DNA of 64,000 nt. It comes from Closterium sp. NIES-65 (Eukaryota > Streptophyta > Zygnematophyceae > Desmidiales > Closteriaceae). Both the position numbers and the translations under genes were made by a program. Position 1 is the stretch's first letter. Each line of letters opens with the position of its first letter. The stretch is taken from assembly GCA_948144175.1 (NCBI GenBank), contig CANXME010000784.1:535001-599000 (forward strand), in the 5' to 3' direction. Below are positions 60,430 through 64,000 of this stretch, piece by piece. Below the pieces are notes generated by a model. That model ran no database searches. It saw only the letters and a list, made by a program, of their open reading frames with translations, and was not told the DNA's origin.

Positions 60430-61120
60430 CCTAGCGGCCTCCCCTGCGCCGCCCTTTGCTGCGGCCCCGCTGCCCTTCACTGCGGCCCCGCCGCCCTTCG
60501 CTGCGGCCCCGCCGCCCTTCGCTGCGGCCTCGGCCGCTCTTCTCTACGGCCCCGCCGCCCTTCGCTGCGGCCCCGCCGCCTCGCTCGCTGCGGCCCCGCC
60601 GCCTACCTTGCGGCCCCGCCGCCCTTCGCTGCGTCCGTGCCGCCCCTCTCGCTGCGGCCCCGCCGCCTACCTTGCGGCCCCGCCGCCTACCTTCCGGCCC
60701 CGCCACCCTTCGCTGGAGCCCCGCCGCCCCTCTCGCTGCGGCCCCGCCGCCTTCCTTGCGGCCCCGCCGCCCTTCGCTGCGGCCCCGCCGCCCCTCTAGC
60801 TGCGGCCCCGCCGCCTACCTTGCGGCTCCGCCGCCCTTCGTTGCAGCCCCGCCGCCCCTCTTGCTACGGCCCTGCCGCCCCTCGGTGCGGCCCCGCCGCC
60901 CCTCGCTGCAGCCCCGCCGCCCCTCGCTGCGGCCCCGCCGCCCTACCGAGTCGCCCGAGCCGCCCGAGCCGCCCGTTCCGCCCGAGCCGCCCGAGCCGCC
61001 CGAGCCGCCCGAGCCGCCCGAGCCGCCAGAGCCGCCTGAGCCACAGAGGAGCCGAGCCGCTGGTGCCGCAGAGCCGCCGTTGCTGCTGGGCCGCCCGAGT
61101 CGCCCGAGCCGCCGAGTTGC
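60430..61120 (+). repeat. GC-rich leader repeats of Copia-3
   Basis: gcggccccgccgcccttcgc-type units, then gagccgcccgagccgcccga units. Same arrangement as in Copia-1 and Copia-2. Confidence 0.9.
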
Positions 61121-61245
61121 CGAGCTGCTGTGCTGCCGAGCTGCTGTGCTGCCGAGCTGCCCGAACCGCCCTGTCTCGTGAGAGCACCGCTTCTGTCACT
61201 GCACTGCCCCTGTCCTACTATTAGCGCTGCTAGTCTACTGCTGTC

Positions 61246-62260
61246 ATGGCTACCCCCAGTGTTCTCGCTTTTGATGCTGAGGGTCGGGCCATTGACTTTG
61301 AGGTCTGGGTAGATGACCTGCAGCTTTTCCTACAGTGCGATAGGACAGACGGTCTCTCCCTCTTTGACCTCACCTCTGGTGCCTCTTCTGCCCCTACTGC
61401 CGATGCCGATGCCACTGTTCGCTCCCAGTGGGCCACTCGCGATGCTGCTGCACGTCTTGCTGTGCGTCGCCACCTGCCTACCACTGAGCGCGCACACTTT
61501 AGTCAGTACAAGAGTGCTCAGACTTTGTACGACGCTGTAGTTGCGCGCTACTCTTCCCCTGCCACTGCTGCACTGAGCCGTCTCATGCTACCGTACCTCT
61601 TCCCTGACCTTGCTGCCTTTCCCACTGTCGCTGACCTCATTACGCACCTCCGCACTAGTGACACTCGCTACCGCGCTGCGCTTCCTGCTGAGTTCTGCGC
61701 CAGGAACCCCCCCCCCCCCCATGTACATCACTCTCTATTATATAGTCACCCGCCTCCCTGACTCCCTTCGTGTAGTCAGGGACCACTTCCTCTCAATCTG
61801 TCCCACCACTCTCACTGTTGACCTCCTAGAGAAGGCCCTCCTAGCAGCGGAGAAGAGCATAGTCGCTGTAGGAGCCTCTCATGGTGACCTTCGCACCCTC
61901 ATCTTTGAGGGGTGTTCCCCTTCCCCCCTTTTGCCCTCTGTCGCCTCTGCTGCTGCGGCCGACCTAGTTGGTCTTGAGTCGGTCGGTGCGGCGTCTGCCC
62001 CTAGCGGGAGACGCCGCTCTGGCAAGGGCAAGGGGGGCAAGGGCGCGGGTGGAGCTAGCGGGGGTGGCGGAGGTGGCGGTGGAGGCGGCGGAGGGAGTGG
62101 GGGTGGCGATGGGGGTGGTGGCGGGGGTGGAGGTGTCGGTGGCAGCAGTGGAGGCGGAGGCAGCGGAGGAGGTAGCGGTGGGAGCGGAGGCGGCGGTGGT
62201 GGCGGAGGTGGAGGAGGCGGTGGTGGAGGAGGTGGAGCTGGTCGGGGTGGCGCTTCGTAG
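61246..62260 (+). pseudogene. Copia-3 Gag with a frameshift at a C run
   Basis: ATG at 61246; MATPSVLAFDAEGRAIDFEV to LPAEFCARNPPP. The C run at about 61709-61719 then shifts the frame, and the continuation (MYITLYYIVTRLPDSLRVV; LEKALLAAEKSIVAVGASHG) lies in another frame up to a TAG at 62258. A poly-Gly tract (about 62060-62250) precedes the stop. The C-terminal half of this capsid shows what Copia-2 lost to its early stop. Confidence 0.85.
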
Positions 62261-64000
62261 CGGAGCGGCTCCGGTGGTGGTCAGCGCCAGTAGCAGCAAC
62301 AGCAGCGTTCTCGGGACATCCCCCCCCCTCAGCAGCTCCGTGAGTGGTACGCTGCGCGTCAGCGTGGTGGGGGTTTTGGTCCGTGCACCTTCGTCCTTCG
62401 CACCGACGACCGCGCGGGTTAGCAGTGTGGGGGTGCCCACTCCACCCAGCGCTGCTTTGGCCGCCTGACGAACGCTTGGCGTCACCAGTTTCCGGAGGCC
62501 ACTGAGATCCCCCGCTGGGGAGAGCTGTCTAGGGCAGGTGTGGATATCTTTGATCTTGACTTTGATGCTATTCTTGCTGCCATGTATGCTGTGAAACCTA
62601 TAGTGATGAGGGTGACTATTACCGGTGTTTCCCGCCCAATCCGGGCATTGAGCCTGCTGCTCTAGGTGCCAGTGCGGCTGTTGCTCTAGGTGCCAGTGCG
62701 TCTGCGTCCTCAGGTGCTGGTGAGTCCGCGCTCTAAGGTACCGCGTCGGCTTCGGCCTCCCTCACCTTCACACTTGACTCAGAGGCTTCTCGCTCCTTCT
62801 TTCGAGACCGCACCACACTTACGCCGCTTGGTCGGTCGGTTGCAGTCTCCCTGGCAGACCCCTCTGGGGGTCCTGTCCTCTCTCACTTCTCTACTGTCCT
62901 CCTGTGTCCGGCTGCTCCCTCTGGCACCTTGTCTGGTCTTTACCTCCTCTCATTCTCTACGAACTTGGTGAGTGGTGCTGACCTACAGGATGCGGGGGTT
63001 CACCAGTTTACTCCTGCGAGTCAGCGGGTGACCCACTGCTCGGACGCTCGCACAGGCCAACACCTGGCCACGTTTACGCGTCGGCCGGGGTCAAGCCTCT
63101 ACACCCTGACCACAGAGTCTTCTCCTGTCCCTGCATCTGGCCAGGTAGCTGCGTCGGGTCAAGTGTTTGCTGCAGTGTCCAGGTCTGGTCCTGAGTCTGC
63201 CCCCTGCTCGTGTCGCCTCCTGTCTCACGAGACTCTCCTGTGGCACCACCGTCTTGGTCACCCCTCCCTGCCTCGTCTCCGAGGCATGGCTTCCCGTGTC
63301 CTTGTCTCTGGTCTTCCCCGGTCCCTCCCTCCCCTTCCTTCAAGGCCTGGTCCTTCCTGTGTCCCCTGTGTCGAGGGGCGGCTACGGGCTGCCCCTCACT
63401 CCTCTCAGTTTCCCCCGACAGAGGCCCCGCTGCAGACGCTTCACATGGACGTGTGGGGCCCGGCCCGCGTCCGTGGACAGGGTCACGAGCGCTAGTTTCT
63501 GCTGGTGGTTGACAACTACTCGCGTTACACCACAGTCTTCCCCTTGCGCAGCAAGGGCGATGTCACTGAGGTGTTGATCGACTGGATCCGCGCAACTCGT
63601 CTCTAGCTCAGGAGGAGCTTTGGCTCGGACTTTCCTGTTCTGCGTCTGCACTCTGTCCGAGGCGGAGAGTTCTCCTCTGGCCTTCTGCGAGCCTACTGCC
63701 GTGCGCGAGGCATCCGCCAGACCTTTACGCTTCCGGACTCTCCACAGCAAAATGGGATTGCTGAGCGCCGCATTGGCAGTCATGGACGTCGCTCGTACGT
63801 CCATGATGCATGCGGCTGCCCCCCATTTTCTGTGGCCGTTTGCGGTTCGGTACGCGGCGCATCAGATCAACCTCCACCCCAGGGTCTCCATGCCGGAGAC
63901 CTCTCCAGCTTTGCTGTGGACGGGGAAGGTTGGCGATGCGTCTGCGTTCCGTGTCTGGGGATCTCGGGCGTTTGTCCGCGACTTGTCTGCGGACAAGCTG
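62261..64000 (+). pseudogene. Copia-3 Gag C-terminus, protease and integrase remnants
   Basis: The region after the first TAG contains PPPQQLREWYAARQRG, TLDSEASRSFFRD (the protease Gly is replaced by Glu), HHRLGHPSL, HMDVWGPARV followed by a TAG at about 63493, another TAG at about 63604, and SPQQNGIAERR. It is inactive. Confidence 0.85.

Larger units (their letters stand above)
60174..64000 (+). mobile_element. Copia-3, decayed Ty1/copia element, 3' truncated by window end
   Basis: An LTR-like segment (about 60174-60300, containing tgtaggctatagtggggtag) is followed directly by tggtatcgagc, a primer site as in Copia-2. Then come a GC-rich leader (about 60430-61120), Gag, a poly-Gly tract, protease and integrase remnants with many stops. 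It continues past 64000 with integrase sequence still running. Confidence 0.9.

Noticed and set aside
61700..61725. Programmed frameshift in Copia Gag
   Set aside because: The related copy has a run length that keeps the frame, so simple slippage mutation is the easier explanation.
1..64000. tRNA or rRNA genes
   Set aside because: I recognised no cloverleaf with A/B boxes and no rRNA core sequence; the tRNA-like strings are retrotransposon primer sites.

Overview
The window is nuclear DNA of a eukaryote of the green lineage. Its genes have canonical GT..AG introns. It holds a Rubisco-LSMT-type SET methyltransferase gene, an NXPE/PC-esterase-like gene and a GT77-like glycosyltransferase exon. 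It also holds Ty3 chromovirus and Ty1/copia elements whose primer-binding sites are tRNA-iMet-like. The GC-rich coding sequence and the load of minisatellites suggest a streptophyte alga (for example a desmid such as Closterium) or a bryophyte. The lineage is an inference; no marker gene is present to settle it.

Layout. 0.6-2.8 kb: a single-exon ORF for a low-complexity, probably membrane-anchored protein. 3.7-12.1 kb, plus strand: a SET-domain gene whose last five exons (6025-12143) join in frame without ambiguity. Every one of these exons is accompanied in its introns by partial tandem copies of its own exon-intron junction, together with several minisatellites and palindromes. 13.5-16.5 kb, plus strand: a four-exon gene (688 codons) for a type II membrane protein with an NXPE-like PC-esterase domain. 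16.66-36.45 kb: a Ty3/gypsy chromovirus with 5-bp target duplications (CCAGC). It has been split twice, by Copia-1 (plus strand, 18856-25923, TSD GCTGT) and by Copia-2 (minus strand, 26288-33660, TSD CGACC). 36.5-46.2 kb: mostly gene-poor, with tandem hairpin repeats, a CCCTG/CCATG low-complexity tract, several G-rich minisatellites and one isolated minus-strand glycosyltransferase exon. 46.2-51.8 kb: a mosaic of shuffled, duplicated exon-like modules and two splice-site-like minisatellites. 51.9-53.8 kb: a satellite of about 34 copies of a 53-bp unit carrying an 18-bp palindrome. 54.8-59.4 kb, minus strand: a non-LTR retrotransposon with one continuous reading frame broken only by three stop codons. 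60.17-64.0 kb: a third, decayed copia copy (Copia-3) that runs off the end.

Working together. The host genes show no operon-like relation. The strongest theme is mechanistic. Junction-spanning tandem duplication has repeatedly inflated the introns of at least one gene and probably built the 46-52 kb mosaic. Palindromes sharing the arms TTTTGAG/CTCAAAA sit inside three separate repeat contexts. The three copia copies belong to one family and carry a recurrent L-[ST]-P-Q-x-LREW motif in two different parts of the polyprotein.
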